Positions 10,312 through 20,487 are shown, counted from the first letter of the stretch. The stretch is DNA of 64,000 nucleotides from Deltaproteobacteria bacterium (GCA_029262515.1 JAJCZH010000005.1:1-64000); one strand, 5' to 3'. A program made the numbers and translations. The notes: generated by a model not told the origin, from the letters alone.

Positions 10312-10346
10312 AGTGCCTTTTGTATAGTGTTGCTTTAAAAGATAGC

Positions 10347-10374
10347 TTGAAATAATATTTAAAATGGATAAAAT
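10347..10374 (+). promoter_or_regulatory. Putative sigma70 promoter for rpsO-pnp
   Basis: TTGAAA (10347-10352), 16-base spacer, TAAAAT (10369-10374). The start site would fall near 10381, about 43 bases before rpsO. An own promoter for rpsO-pnp is usual in bacteria. Confidence 0.5.
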
Positions 10375-10423
10375 TCTTGTGTGTAGGGCATAAGGCCCTT
10401 GTGTCTAAACGGAGGTAAGAAGA

Positions 10424-10690
10424 ATGCTGGCGGCTGAAAAGAAGAAAGAAATCATAGAGAACTACAAAACTCATGAAGGTGATACCGGTTCGCCCGAGGT
10501 ACAGGTTGCGCTTTTGAGCGAGCGGATAAACGGCTTGAGCGATCATTTTAAGGTCAATAAGGGCGACCATCACTCGCGCAGAGGGCTTCTAAAGATGGTT
10601 GGCCGCCGCAGGCGTCTGCTCGAGTACGTTAAGAAGCAGGATGTCGAACGGTACAAGACCCTTATCAAGAGGCTCGGTCTCAGGCGTTAA
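10424..10690 (+). CDS. rpsO: Small ribosomal subunit protein S15
   Basis: S15 binds 16S rRNA and the central domain of the 30S subunit. At 88 aa it has the full family pattern: [39 protein letters not shown] and a basic C-terminus ending IKRLGLRR. A strong ribosome site GGAGGTAAG lies just upstream. It is followed after 162 bases by pnp, the conserved neighbour. Confidence 0.98.
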   Translation: MLAAEKKKEIIENYKTHEGDTGSPEVQVALLSERINGLSDHFKVNKGDHHSRRGLLKMVGRRRRLLEYVKKQDVERYKTLIKRLGLRR

Positions 10691-10852
10691 CCCGTCTGGA
10701 GAACCGGGACGGTCCTGTGAGCCGTATCAGGCGGTATGGGCCGCGCGTGCCGGCATAAATGTAAGACAGTGTTCGTCAGGGGGCGTGCGCTGGAGCAAGG
10801 AAATTAAACGGAATATAAAAGTTAGAAATAAGGTTAGGAGAGTTTTAGATAG

Positions 10853-12940
10853 ATGGTAAAAAAATATGAAGTAGAGTTCGGTGGCAGAAGTATAGAGGTA
10901 GAGACAGGCCGTATGGCCAAGCAGGCGCACGGCTCTTGCACGGTAAGGTACGGTGATACTGTTGTGCTCGTTACTGCATGCCGTACCGACAAGCCGTCGA
11001 CCAATGTCGATTTTCTACCGCTTACGGTTAATTATCAGGAAATGACTTATGCTGCGGGCAAGATTCCCGGCGGTTTCTTCAAGCGTGAAGGAAGGCCCGG
11101 CGAGAAAGAGACCCTGACATCAAGACTGATAGACAGGCCGCTCAGGCCCCTCTTCCCCGACGGTTACTTTAACGAGACTCAGGTCATAGCGACCGTGCTC
11201 TCGGTAGATAAAGAAAATGACCCGGAACTGGTCGCAATGCTCGGCGCCTCGATCTCGCTCTGCATTTCCGACATTCCGTACACCAGCGCGATAGCTGCCG
11301 TAAGGGTAGGTTCAATAGACGGAAAGTTTATCTGCAACCCGACTATGGCCGAGAAAGAGGAATCGGAACTCGATCTCATAGTCGCCGGTACCGAAGATTC
11401 TATACTGATGGTAGAAGGCGGGGCAAAAGGCGCAAGCGAAGACTTTATGCTCGAGGCCCTCGCATTCGCGCAGGAAAATATCAGGGTGGCGACCGACCTT
11501 CAGAAAAGGATAGTTGAGGAGGCCGCTCCCCAGAAGTTTGACGTACCTCCTGTAGAGGTCGATACGGCGCTTACAGCTCGTGTGGCCGAGGTAGTGGAAG
11601 AGGACTTGAGGGGCGCGCTCAATATCGCTACCAAGATAGAGCGTTACGCCCGCTTCTCAGAGATAAAGACGAATACCAAGGCAGCGTTTGCTGAAGAGTT
11701 CGAGGGCAGAGAGTCCGAGATCAGCGCAGCCTTCGGGGACCTCAAGTACCGCATCATGCGCGAAACAGTAACTCGTGAGAAGCGCAGGGTTGACGGGCGC
11801 GGTCCGACGGAGGTAAGGGATATTACCTGCGACGTAGGCCTTCTGCCCCGTACCCACGGTTCGGCCCTCTTTACCAGAGGCGAGACCCAGGCGCTTGTCG
11901 TAACCACGCTCGGCACCTCTGATGACGAGCAGAGAATAGACGCGCTTACGGGCTGGGAGTACAAGAGGTTCATGCTCCACTACAACTTCCCTCCGTTCTG
12001 CGTCGGTGAGGTCAAGTTTATGAGAAGTCCGGGCCGCAGGGAAATAGGACATGGCGCACTTGCAGAACGTGCCGTAGTCAGCACTATGCCTTTCGAGAAT
12101 CCTGACTTCCCGTACACGGTTCGTGCGGTCTCCGATGTTCTTGAGTCGAACGGTTCCTCTTCCATGGCTACGGTCTGCGGAACGTCTCTTGCCCTTATGG
12201 ATGCAGGCGTACCGACTTCCGGCCACGTCGCGGGAATAGCGATGGGATTGATCAAAGAGGGCGACGATATGGTTATCCTCTCCGATATCCTCGGAGACGA
12301 AGACCACCTCGGAGATATGGACTTCAAGGTTGCCGGAACAAGGGAGGGTATTACCGCCCTTCAGATGGATATAAAGATTGCCGGGCTCTCTACGGAGATT
12401 ATGAAAAAGGCGCTTTACCAGGCCCGCGAAGGCAGGTTGCATATACTCGGCATTATGGAGAGCGCAATCGATACGCCTCGCTCCGAGTACTCCGAGTACG
12501 CTCCTCGCATCATAACCATTACCGTCAAGCAGGAGCGGATCAAGGACGTTATCGGCCCCGGAGGCAAGAACATCAAATCGATCGTAGCCGAGTGCGGAGT
12601 CAAGGTAGACATAGACGACTCGGGCAAGGTCAATATCGCTTCGAGCGATGACGAGGCCGCGCAGAAAGCTATTGCGATGGTCAAGGCGCTTACCCAGGAC
12701 GCTGAGATCGGCAAAATCTATATGGGCAAGGTCAAGAAGATCGTCGATTTCGGAGCCTTTGTCGAGATCTTCCCGGGCACCGAGGGGCTTGTTCACATCT
12801 CCCAGCTCGAAGAGGGCAGGGTAGCCAACGTACGTGATGTTATAAACGACGGCGATGAGTTCCCGGTAAAGGTTCTCGATATCGACAGGCAGGGCAAGAT
12901 CCGCCTTTCGAGAAAAGAGGCCATCGGCGAGACAGTATAA
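10853..12940 (+). CDS. pnp: Polyribonucleotide nucleotidyltransferase (PNPase)
   Basis: Phosphorolytic 3'-5' exoribonuclease of mRNA decay. Visible in order: first RNase PH domain (FGGRSIEVETGRMAKQAHGS; FKREGRPGEKETLTSRLIDR), helical linker, second RNase PH domain (HYNFPPFCVGEV, SGHVAGIAMGLI, and the catalytic-region motif ALQMDIKIAGLS), KH domain (IGPGGKNIKSIVAECGVKVD) and S1 domain (GAFVEIFPGTEGLVHISQL). Length 695 aa is standard. AGGAG at 10836-10840 precedes the start. Confidence 0.98.
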   Translation: MVKKYEVEFGGRSIEVETGRMAKQAHGSCTVRYGDTVVLVTACRTDKPSTNVDFLPLTVNYQEMTYAAGKIPGGFFKREGRPGEKETLTSRLIDRPLRPLFPDGYFNETQVIATVLSVDKENDPELVAMLGASISLCISDIPYTSAIAAVRVGSIDGKFICNPTMAEKEESELDLIVAGTEDSILMVEGGAKGASEDFMLEALAFAQENIRVATDLQKRIVEEAAPQKFDVPPVEVDTALTARVAEVVEEDLRGALNIATKIERYARFSEIKTNTKAAFAEEFEGRESEISAAFGDLKYRIMRETVTREKRRVDGRGPTEVRDITCDVGLLPRTHGSALFTRGETQALVVTTLGTSDDEQRIDALTGWEYKRFMLHYNFPPFCVGEVKFMRSPGRREIGHGALAERAVVSTMPFENPDFPYTVRAVSDVLESNGSSSMATVCGTSLALMDAGVPTSGHVAGIAMGLIKEGDDMVILSDILGDEDHLGDMDFKVAGTREGITALQMDIKIAGLSTEIMKKALYQAREGRLHILGIMESAIDTPRSEYSEYAPRIITITVKQERIKDVIGPGGKNIKSIVAECGVKVDIDDSGKVNIASSDDEAAQKAIAMVKALTQDAEIGKIYMGKVKKIVDFGAFVEIFPGTEGLVHISQLEEGRVANVRDVINDGDEFPVKVLDIDRQGKIRLSRKEAIGETV

Positions 12941-13110
12941 GCCCTTTTGGCTGTATGCAGGCGGGCCGGTTCTTTAGAGAAATGATTCTTTACGTTCTGT
13001 GTCCGCTTGTCTGCTCAGCCCGTTACTCTTTCGGTAACCGTTTATCCGGAGGCAGGTTTCAGATCTGCTATCCGGTAGACGGCAGCCGTAAATAATAAAG
13101 AAAAGGGTAT

Positions 13111-14412
13111 ATGTCTAGAATAAGTAAGAGCACCCTCGATAGCGGCATAAACGTTATTACCGAAGAGATGCCGGACGCGGAGTCCGCAACACTCGGCATC
13201 TGGGTCAGAACAGGCTCCAGGAACGAAAGCCGTGGACTCAACGGTATATCCCATTTTATTGAGCACCTCCTCTTCAAGGGAACCCCGAAGAGGAACGCGC
13301 TCGAAATCTCGCGCGAGATAGAGTCGGTCGGCGGTGTTCTCAACGCATTCACCAGCCGCGAGTATACCTGCTTCTACGCTAAAGTACTCAACAAGGATAT
13401 AGCTCGCGCAGCAGACCTCCTCTCTGATATATTTATCAACCCTAACTTCGATTCCGTCGAGATGGACAAGGAGCGCAGCGTCGTGCTTCAGGAAATCAAG
13501 ATGGTCGAGGATACCCCGGACGACATTATCCACGATATCTACGCAGGTGAGTTCTGGAAGGGACATCCGCTCTCGTACCCGATACTCGGGCCGGACAAGA
13601 ATATCGAGTCGCTTATAAGGGAAGATATCGTAGAGTACTACAACATCCATTACCGTTCCCGTAACGTCTTTATCGTTGCGGCCGGAGGCGTAAAACACGC
13701 CTCAATCCTCAAATTGATGAATAAGGGTTTCGGGCGGTTGAAACTTACCGAATCGCCGGAGAATATCCCCGACCCCGTAACCCACCCGGGTACCCGCCTG
13801 GTGCAGAAGGATCTTGAGCAGGTTCATATGTGCCTAGGCGTTCCGGCTCTTGCACAACCTGATCCGAACCGGTATAAGCTCTACCTCTTGAATACGATCT
13901 TAGGCTCCGGCATGAGTTCGCGCCTCTTTCAGGAGGTGAGGGAAAAACGGGGCCTCGCCTATTCGGTCTTCTCATACCTCAACCTCTATAAAGACTCCGG
14001 TTCGCTGGTCGTTTATTCAGGAACAACAAAGGAGAACTTTTCCGAGCTGCTGTCTATTGTATTACGGGAGTTTGCCAGGATGAGGCGCGGGGTGACGAAG
14101 ATAGAGCTTAAGGAGGCGAAGAGCCAGTTGAAGGGCGGCATGCTTCTCGGGCTCGAAAGCTCGGAGAACAGGATGACGAAGCTTGCAAGGGACGAGATAT
14201 ACTTCGGCGCTCCGGTCGATATAAAGAAGATAGTAGCCTCCATCGATCACGTGCGCACCGATTCTTTAGAGAAGTTGGCCTCTGAAATCTTGAGGCCGTC
14301 TAAGGCGATGCTGGCGGCAATCGGCAAGGTGCGGGGCGCCGAACTTCCTAAGGGATTAAAAAAAGCGTCTGTTAAGAAACCTGCACTGAAGGCTCGCAAG
14401 AAACCGGCTTGA
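13111..14412 (+). CDS. M16 family zinc metallopeptidase (insulinase-like)
   Basis: The inverted zinc motif HFIEH is at residues 48-52 (His48, Glu51, His52) and the downstream acidic zinc ligand lies in VVLQEIKMVEDTPDD, so the catalytic half is intact. The second half has LGSGMSSRLFQEVREKRGLAYSV, typical of the C-terminal M16 domain. No signal peptide is seen, so it is probably cytoplasmic. In this lineage and in Firmicutes such genes follow pnp. The basic Lys/Ala-rich C-terminal tail (last 25 residues) is unusual for the fold. Substrate unknown; overall family assignment is firm. Confidence 0.93.
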   Translation: MSRISKSTLDSGINVITEEMPDAESATLGIWVRTGSRNESRGLNGISHFIEHLLFKGTPKRNALEISREIESVGGVLNAFTSREYTCFYAKVLNKDIARAADLLSDIFINPNFDSVEMDKERSVVLQEIKMVEDTPDDIIHDIYAGEFWKGHPLSYPILGPDKNIESLIREDIVEYYNIHYRSRNVFIVAAGGVKHASILKLMNKGFGRLKLTESPENIPDPVTHPGTRLVQKDLEQVHMCLGVPALAQPDPNRYKLYLLNTILGSGMSSRLFQEVREKRGLAYSVFSYLNLYKDSGSLVVYSGTTKENFSELLSIVLREFARMRRGVTKIELKEAKSQLKGGMLLGLESSENRMTKLARDEIYFGAPVDIKKIVASIDHVRTDSLEKLASEILRPSKAMLAAIGKVRGAELPKGLKKASVKKPALKARKKPA

Positions 14413-14472
14413 TCTTTATTATAGAATATAATAGAGAGACGGTTTCATTAACCCGAATCCGAGGGTAAAGAT

Positions 14473-15147
14473 ATGAGGGTACTGGTAATAGAGGATGAGA
14501 AGAAGGTAGCCTCGTTTGTTAAGCGCGGGCTTGAGCAGGAGAGTTACGCCGTGGACGTCGCCCACGACGGCATAGACGGTCAGCATTACGCCGAGGTGAA
14601 TGAGTACGACGTAATTATTCTCGACATTATGCTGCCCGGAAAGAGCGGACTCGATGTACTTAAGGAAATAAAGGAAAAGGGTGTTGAGGCCCCTGTGCTT
14701 CTGTTAACCGCACGCGACTCGGTGGAGGACAGGGTAAAGGGGTTGGATGTCGGCGCCGACGACTACCTGACCAAGCCGTTCGCTTTTGAAGAGCTTCTCG
14801 CGCGCCTCCGGGTCTTGATGCGCCGCGGCGGTTACGGCTCTCCGGTCCTCAAGTTCGCAGATCTCTCACTCGACCCGGCGACCCGCAAGGCGAAGCGCGG
14901 GGATAAAGAGGTTGATCTTACCGTCAAGGAGTACGCGCTTCTGGAGTACCTGTTGAGAAACCCAGACCGTGTGCTTACGCGTACGCTTATCTCCGAGCAT
15001 GTCTGGGACCAGGCCTTCGATTCCGAGACCAATGTGGTTGACGTCTATATCAACCATCTGAGGGCCAAGGTGGATAAGGATCCGTCGTGCCGGCTGATCC
15101 ATACGGTACGAGGCGTCGGGTACGTGCTTAAGGATGAGAAAGAGTAG
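14473..15147 (+). CDS. OmpR/PhoB-family response regulator
   Basis: DNA-binding response regulator of 224 aa. The receiver domain has the acidic pair in VIEDEKK, phospho-acceptor Asp51 in IILDIMLPG, Thr in LLTARD and Lys in LTKPF. The C-terminal winged-helix domain has LTVKEYALLEYLLRNP and ETNVVDVYINHLRAKVD. It resembles the QseB/CusR type. No histidine kinase gene is next to it, so its partner must be elsewhere or it is an orphan. It is followed by a hairpin at 15288. Confidence 0.94.
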   Translation: MRVLVIEDEKKVASFVKRGLEQESYAVDVAHDGIDGQHYAEVNEYDVIILDIMLPGKSGLDVLKEIKEKGVEAPVLLLTARDSVEDRVKGLDVGADDYLTKPFAFEELLARLRVLMRRGGYGSPVLKFADLSLDPATRKAKRGDKEVDLTVKEYALLEYLLRNPDRVLTRTLISEHVWDQAFDSETNVVDVYINHLRAKVDKDPSCRLIHTVRGVGYVLKDEKE

Positions 15148-15287
15148 GTTTTTGCCGGCTTCCGGGCCGGGTTGCTTCGGTTCGACTCTTTTGCGTCTGT
15201 CTCAAAGGCATGGGGCAGAGCGGAACTTTTCTTTCCGTTTACGTTGTGCCATATGGTGTCGGTCTTCTGTAATTCCTGTTATCCAAT

Positions 15288-15311
15288 AAAGAGAAGGCCG
15301 ACCTTTTCTTT
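15288..15311 (+). terminator. Putative terminator between the response regulator and glcD
   Basis: Stem AAGAGAAGG (15289-15297) with CCTTTTCTT (15302-15310), one G-T pair, loop CCGA, then TTATA. The 340 bases from 15148 to 15485 hold no gene I can support. Confidence 0.55.
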
Positions 15312-15485
15312 TATACAGCTACCAGTAACCCCCGTTCTTTGACCCCTGCTCCATAAGCTCCGCATCGATAGACTTTACCCTGTTTTTCTGGTACTCTTAA
15401 AGGTAGGAGTCCAGTTTTTCTGCGCTCGTATGGTTTAATGATTTCACGGGGTTGCGCCCATTTGACACCACTATTCGGGAGAATC

Positions 15486-16898
15486 ATGCTTCCAGAGAGA
15501 GTCTATGCCGCGCTAGAGGATGTTGTCGGCAAAGAGAACATAACGGCCTCAAAAGAGGATCTGCTCTGCTACTCTTACGACGCTACCAATACTACCTTCA
15601 TGCCGGACGCCGTGCTCTTTCCGGCAACCGCAGTTGAGGTTTCGCGAGTTGTTGAAATAGCCAATACGGAAAAATTCGGACTGATTCCTCGCGGGGCCGG
15701 AACCGGATTTACCGGAGGCTCGCTCGCCGTGTTTGGCGGCGTTGTGCTCTCTACCGAGCGTATGAAGTCCGTCATAGAAATCGATGAAGAGAATCTTACC
15801 GCTGTAGTTGAGCCGGGTGTCATCACCTGGGAGTTTCAGCAGGACGTAGAGGCAGTTGGCCTATTCTACCCTCCGGACCCGACTTCTAAGAAGACATCCA
15901 CCATAGGCGGCAATATCGCCGAGTGCGCAGGCGGCCCGAGGGCCGTAAAGTACGGAGTAACGCGCGACTATATCCTCGGGCTTGAAGTCGTGCTGCCGAC
16001 CGGAGAGATCATTAGTACCGGAACCTCTACTATGAAAGGGGTTGTCGGTTACGATCTCACGCGCCTTATGGCCGGTTCCGAGGGTACGCTCGGCATAATC
16101 ACAAAGGCCACGCTCAGGCTCATTCCGAAACCTGAGAAGGTAATCACCATGCTCGTCTCTTTTTTAGACGTTGCTGCTGCGGCTGCTGCGGTCTCAGATA
16201 TAATCGCTGCGCGTATCATGCCTTCGACACTTGAGCTTATCGATGCCTTCTCGATAAAGTGTATAGAGGAGTACGACCCCGAGCGCCTGAAGAATGTCGG
16301 AGCGCTTCTGATTATCGAAGTTGACGGCATTTCGGAAGCTGCCGACAAGGCGGCAGAGCGCGTTGAAGAGGTCTGCGGGTCAGCCGGGGCTACCGGTTTT
16401 GAAACCGCGACCGACAAGCACGATGTCAAGAACCTCTGGAAGGCGCGCCGCTCTATCTCTCCTGCGCTTTTTAAACTCAAACCGAACAAGATAAATGAGG
16501 ATGTGGTTGTTCCGAGATCGAGGATAATGGAACTGATGACAGGGCTTGAGAGAATCGGTACGGAACGCCGCCTTATCATAGCCTGCTTCGGTCACGCAGG
16601 AGACGGTAACATCCATATGAATATAATGTATGACAGAAATAATATTGATGAAGCGACAAATGCAGATATGGCCGTTAAAGAGGCCTTTGAGCTGACGCTC
16701 TCTCTCGGCGGTACGATCTCGGGTGAGCATGGCGTTGGTACGACGAAGGCCAAGTACCTCGATATGGAACTCGGTCCTGTTGAGGTTGCCTTGATGCAGA
16801 GGCTAAAGAGCATGTTCGACCCGAATAACATTCTCAACCCGGGAAAGATCTTCTCCGGCAGCGCCTCTGACAAAAAAGTGCCGGCCCCTGCGTTTTAA
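15486..16898 (+). CDS. glcD: FAD-linked oxidase, GlcD-type glycolate/lactate dehydrogenase subunit
   Basis: FAD-binding 2-hydroxyacid dehydrogenase. The PP-loop FAD-binding region contains LIPRGAGTGFTGGSLAVFGG, PDPTSKKTSTIGGNIAECAG and GYDLTRLMAGSEGTLGIITK; the C-terminal half has CFGHAGDGNIHMNI and SGEHGVGTTKAKYL, both diagnostic for GlcD/D-lactate dehydrogenase family proteins. The ATG at 15486 follows GGGAGA and gives 470 aa, the family length; an upstream ATG at 15438 adds 16 residues without support. The next gene encodes the Fe-S partner, so the two likely form a membrane-associated complex passing electrons to quinone. Whether the substrate is glycolate or lactate cannot be told here. 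Confidence 0.93.
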   Translation: MLPERVYAALEDVVGKENITASKEDLLCYSYDATNTTFMPDAVLFPATAVEVSRVVEIANTEKFGLIPRGAGTGFTGGSLAVFGGVVLSTERMKSVIEIDEENLTAVVEPGVITWEFQQDVEAVGLFYPPDPTSKKTSTIGGNIAECAGGPRAVKYGVTRDYILGLEVVLPTGEIISTGTSTMKGVVGYDLTRLMAGSEGTLGIITKATLRLIPKPEKVITMLVSFLDVAAAAAAVSDIIAARIMPSTLELIDAFSIKCIEEYDPERLKNVGALLIIEVDGISEAADKAAERVEEVCGSAGATGFETATDKHDVKNLWKARRSISPALFKLKPNKINEDVVVPRSRIMELMTGLERIGTERRLIIACFGHAGDGNIHMNIMYDRNNIDEATNADMAVKEAFELTLSLGGTISGEHGVGTTKAKYLDMELGPVEVALMQRLKSMFDPNNILNPGKIFSGSASDKKVPAPAF

Positions 16899-16929
16899 GC
16901 GGATAAAGGTCTTTTAGACAGGTTACAGT

Positions 16930-18231
16930 ATGAGCGAATTAGAGAGTTTTAGAGCTGAAATAGATAAGTGCGTCAAGTGCGGCACCTGCCGCTCGATCTG
17001 TCCTACTACGCGCGTGCTCGGCAGAGAGAGTGCGTGCGCGCGCGGTAAGCTGACCCTTATCAAGGCGTACCTCGATGGCGAGATCGAGATGAGCGAGACC
17101 TTTATGCGCCACATAAAGGAGTGCGCCATGTGCGGCGGCTGTAGAGACGTCTGCCCGGCGGGCGTAAAGACCACGGACGTCTACCTTGCGGCCCGCGCCG
17201 AATTTGTTGAGAAAAAGGGGCTGCCTTTCTTGGCTTCTCTGATCTTCAAGAACCTCGATTCGAGCCGCCTGATGCCGTTTGCCCTGAAGCTCGGTACTCG
17301 TTTCAAGGGACTGTTCTTTAAGGGAGCCGAGACCGATACCGGGCTCGTCTCCCGTTTTTCGCTGCCGCTTGTCGGCGGAGGCAGGCTCATGCCCGAAGTT
17401 GCCGGAACATTCTTTCTAGATAGGAAAGAGGTGCGAAAGCTCGGAAAGAGGCAGAAAAAGGGTGGCGATCAGATGGGGTCTTCTTCGGCCAATATCGCCT
17501 TCTTTGCCGGTTGCGGCGTCAATTATCTTATGCCGGACGTCGGCAGCGCGTCTCTTAAATGCATAGAGCGGACCGGTTCTACGGTTTCGGTCCCCAAGGG
17601 GCAGGTCTGCTGCGGCATGCCTGCTTACTATACCGGGGATATGGAGACCGCAAGAAGGCTCGCGAAGAAGAATATAGAGGTCTTTGAGTCGTACGACTAC
17701 GATTACGTTGCGACCTCGTGCGCCACGTGCAGCCACGGGCTCAAGACCGTCTTTAAGAATCTCTTCAAAGATGACGATGAGATGAGAGAGAGGGCCGGGG
17801 CCTTTGCAGAGAAGGTACGCGATATTACGGAGCTTCTGGCTCGCGACCTCGGACCGATGGAGGCCGCCTCTACCGGTAGCGAAGAAACCGGCAGTTCCGA
17901 TAGGCCGGTCAGCGTTACGTACCACGATCCCTGCCACCTAAACAGAAATCAGGGGATCAAGGCCGAGCCGCGCGCACTGCTCGAAGGTACAGATGGCATT
18001 GAGTTCAAGAACATGAAGTTCGCCTGTAGCTGCTGCGGCCTCGGCGGCGGGCTCAGCATGACCAACTACGACCTCAGTATAGCTATTTCCAAGCGCAAGG
18101 CCGACGGTGCGCTCGCTTCCGGCGCGGATGTCGTTGCAACGGCCTGCCCGGGCTGCATAGTTCAGTTGAGGGACGCTATGCACAGGTACGGGGTCGACAA
18201 AAAGGTCGTTCATGTGGTGGAGCTTCTGTAA
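16930..18231 (+). CDS. glcF: GlcF-like (Fe-S)-binding oxidase subunit
   Basis: Partner of the preceding FAD subunit. Two 4Fe-4S ferredoxin motifs are at the N-terminus (CVKCGTCRSICP and CAMCGGCRDVCP), followed by two cysteine-rich CCG domains: QVCCGMPAYYTGD with CATC, and FACSCCGLGGG with CPGC. This is the standard GlcF/HdrD-like arrangement. It starts 31 bases after glcD and is surely in the same operon. Length 433 aa is normal. Electrons from the FAD subunit would pass through its clusters towards the membrane. Confidence 0.94.
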   Translation: MSELESFRAEIDKCVKCGTCRSICPTTRVLGRESACARGKLTLIKAYLDGEIEMSETFMRHIKECAMCGGCRDVCPAGVKTTDVYLAARAEFVEKKGLPFLASLIFKNLDSSRLMPFALKLGTRFKGLFFKGAETDTGLVSRFSLPLVGGGRLMPEVAGTFFLDRKEVRKLGKRQKKGGDQMGSSSANIAFFAGCGVNYLMPDVGSASLKCIERTGSTVSVPKGQVCCGMPAYYTGDMETARRLAKKNIEVFESYDYDYVATSCATCSHGLKTVFKNLFKDDDEMRERAGAFAEKVRDITELLARDLGPMEAASTGSEETGSSDRPVSVTYHDPCHLNRNQGIKAEPRALLEGTDGIEFKNMKFACSCCGLGGGLSMTNYDLSIAISKRKADGALASGADVVATACPGCIVQLRDAMHRYGVDKKVVHVVELL

Positions 18232-18351
18232 AGTATTGAAGGCTTGCCTCGCGTGATACATCTTGATAGAGTATTAAAATAGTAGACAATTTTATAAGAT
18301 TTTTTTTATAGAACCTTCATTGTAGAACCTTCAAAAGGAGTGCCATCTTTA

Positions 18352-20487
18352 ATGGTCTACCTCTCGCTCTGCATACATAACCACCAGCCTGCCGGAAACT
18401 TCGATTTTGTACTAAAAGACGCATATAAACAGTCGTACTGGCCTTTTTTAAAGATCCTTTCTAGGTACCCGTCCATCAAGTTGACGCTCCATAACTCCGG
18501 ATACCTGCTCGACTGGATAGCAAAGAACAGGCCCGAGTACATAGAGCTGCTCGGTAAGATGGTGGCGCGCGGGCAGGTCGAGGTCTTAGGGGGCGGTTTC
18601 TACGAACCTATTCTGCCGGTAATACCGGATGAGGACAGGCTTGGGCAGATCGGTCTTATGTCGGAGCGGATAGAGCTGATGCTCGGCAAGAAACCGAGGG
18701 GCATGTGGCTGGCCGAGAGGGTCTGGGAGCCGACGCTGCCGACTACGCTCAAGGCCGCAGGCATAGAGTATATAATTGTAGACGACCACCACTTTATAAA
18801 GTCCGGCGTAAGCCCGGAAAAGCTCTGCGGTTACTACCTGACCGAAGACCGGGGCAACGTCGTAAAGGTCTTTCCCGGAAGCGAGCTTCTCAGGTACCTG
18901 ATACCCTTCAGGACCGTAGACGAGTTTGAGGGTGAGCTGAAAAAGATCAGCGATAACGACGATGTTTCGGGCATAATCTACGGCGATGACGGAGAGAAGT
19001 TCGGCGTATGGCCCGGCACCTACAAGTTGGTCTTCGAGGACGGCTGGCTGGAGTCCTTCTTTGAGCGGATAAGCTCCCTCGACTGGATAAAGACGCTCAC
19101 GCTCTCTGAGTACGTCGAGGCCGAGGAGCCGCAGGGCAGGGTCTACCTGCCGACCACTTCTTATATGGAGATGGGTGAGTGGAGCCTGCCGCGCGAGGCC
19201 TCTGAGGCGTATTCGGAACTCAATAAGGCGATGGAGAACGAAGAGGGCGGCGAGCTAGTCAGGCGCTTTCTTCAGGGGGGGACCTGGCGTAACTTCTTCT
19301 CTAAATACTCGGAGTCTAACTGGATGCACAAACGCATGCTTCAGGTCAGCTCGCGAATAAGCGCACTTAGGGCCAAAGCCACGGCAGTTGAAAATCTTGC
19401 CGAGGCCGAAGAGGCCCTCTACAGGTCGCAGGCCAACGACGCCTACTGGCACGGCGTCTTCGGCGGCCTTTACCTGCCGCACCTTAGAACCGAGGTTTAC
19501 AGGAGTATTATCGAGGCTGAGACCCTTATCGGGACTCAACCGTTGGGTTCTGCTATCAAGATTGAAGAGGCCGATCTCGATGCGGACGGTTACGACGAGG
19601 TGGTTCTCAGGAGCGCGGAGCTGTCGCTCTTTGTCAGCCCCCGGAACGGTGGCGGCCTCTTCGAACTCGATTACCTTCCGGCTGGCCTTAACCTCTGTAA
19701 TACTCTTACGCGCTGGGAGGAGGCGTACCACTCCAGGGTGGAGGAGCTCTGTAAAGAGGGTACCGACGACGGCGACGGCACAAAGAGCATCCACGATCTT
19801 GTTTCCGCAAAGGAGGAAGGGCTCGAAGAGCACCTTATTGTCGATTCCTGTAGAAGAGCCGCATTTAAAGATCATTTTCTCTCTATTAATGAAAATCTCG
19901 ATGATTTCTCCCGTAACGTCCATTCGACCCTGTCGGATTTTCACACCAGCCCGTATAACGTTGAGAAGGCAAAGAAAGGGCTTCTGCTCGAAAGAGAGGG
20001 CAGCGTGGCCGGGGCTGCCGTAAAGGTGGCAAAGAGTATAGAGGGGGTCGGCGGGCATAGCTTTAAGGTCGATTATGCTGTAGAGTGTTCCGGTGGTTCC
20101 AAAGAGCAGGAAGCGCCGGGCAGTGTGCTCTTCGGCATTGAGATGAACCTTATACTGCCGTGTTGCGACGGGCCGGCCTGCTTCTATAATATAGAGCCGA
20201 CGGAACTGGGCTCTCTGGAGGTCGGCCTCGGCAGTAAGGGCGCGATCGACGGGGTTGAGAGGGTCAGGCTCGTGGACGAGCATACCGGAATAGTTATTAG
20301 CATTGATCTCGACCGGGCGGTAAGTCTCTGGCGGTATCCCATCTACACGGTCTCGCTTTCAGAGTCCGGTTTCGAGAAGATTTACCAGGGTTCGTGTCTG
20401 CTATTCCTCTTTCCTTTTGAGCTTAAAAGCGCAGTAAAGGAAGAGTTGTCGATGCTGGTGAGGGTTGAGAAGTTTGAAGGGGAGTAA
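18352..20487 (+). CDS. GH57 4-alpha-glucanotransferase / alpha-amylase with DUF1925/DUF1926-type C-terminus
   Basis: Glycoside hydrolase family 57 enzyme acting on alpha-1,4-glucans such as glycogen. Family motifs are IHNHQP (residues 8-13), a catalytic Glu at residue 122 in WLAERVWEP, and a catalytic Asp at residue 213 in YGDDGEKFG. These positions match those of the Thermococcus litoralis glucanotransferase (Glu123, Asp214) within one residue. The C-terminal half has LFVSPRNGGGLFELDY, the beta-sandwich part of this subfamily. The ATG at 18352 follows AAGGAG at 18334-18339; a GTG at 18340 directly abuts that site and is unlikely. It is probably cytoplasmic, with a role in storage glucan turnover. 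The 120 bases before it hold nothing else. Confidence 0.92.
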   Translation: MVYLSLCIHNHQPAGNFDFVLKDAYKQSYWPFLKILSRYPSIKLTLHNSGYLLDWIAKNRPEYIELLGKMVARGQVEVLGGGFYEPILPVIPDEDRLGQIGLMSERIELMLGKKPRGMWLAERVWEPTLPTTLKAAGIEYIIVDDHHFIKSGVSPEKLCGYYLTEDRGNVVKVFPGSELLRYLIPFRTVDEFEGELKKISDNDDVSGIIYGDDGEKFGVWPGTYKLVFEDGWLESFFERISSLDWIKTLTLSEYVEAEEPQGRVYLPTTSYMEMGEWSLPREASEAYSELNKAMENEEGGELVRRFLQGGTWRNFFSKYSESNWMHKRMLQVSSRISALRAKATAVENLAEAEEALYRSQANDAYWHGVFGGLYLPHLRTEVYRSIIEAETLIGTQPLGSAIKIEEADLDADGYDEVVLRSAELSLFVSPRNGGGLFELDYLPAGLNLCNTLTRWEEAYHSRVEELCKEGTDDGDGTKSIHDLVSAKEEGLEEHLIVDSCRRAAFKDHFLSINENLDDFSRNVHSTLSDFHTSPYNVEKAKKGLLLEREGSVAGAAVKVAKSIEGVGGHSFKVDYAVECSGGSKEQEAPGSVLFGIEMNLILPCCDGPACFYNIEPTELGSLEVGLGSKGAIDGVERVRLVDEHTGIVISIDLDRAVSLWRYPIYTVSLSESGFEKIYQGSCLLFLFPFELKSAVKEELSMLVRVEKFEGE

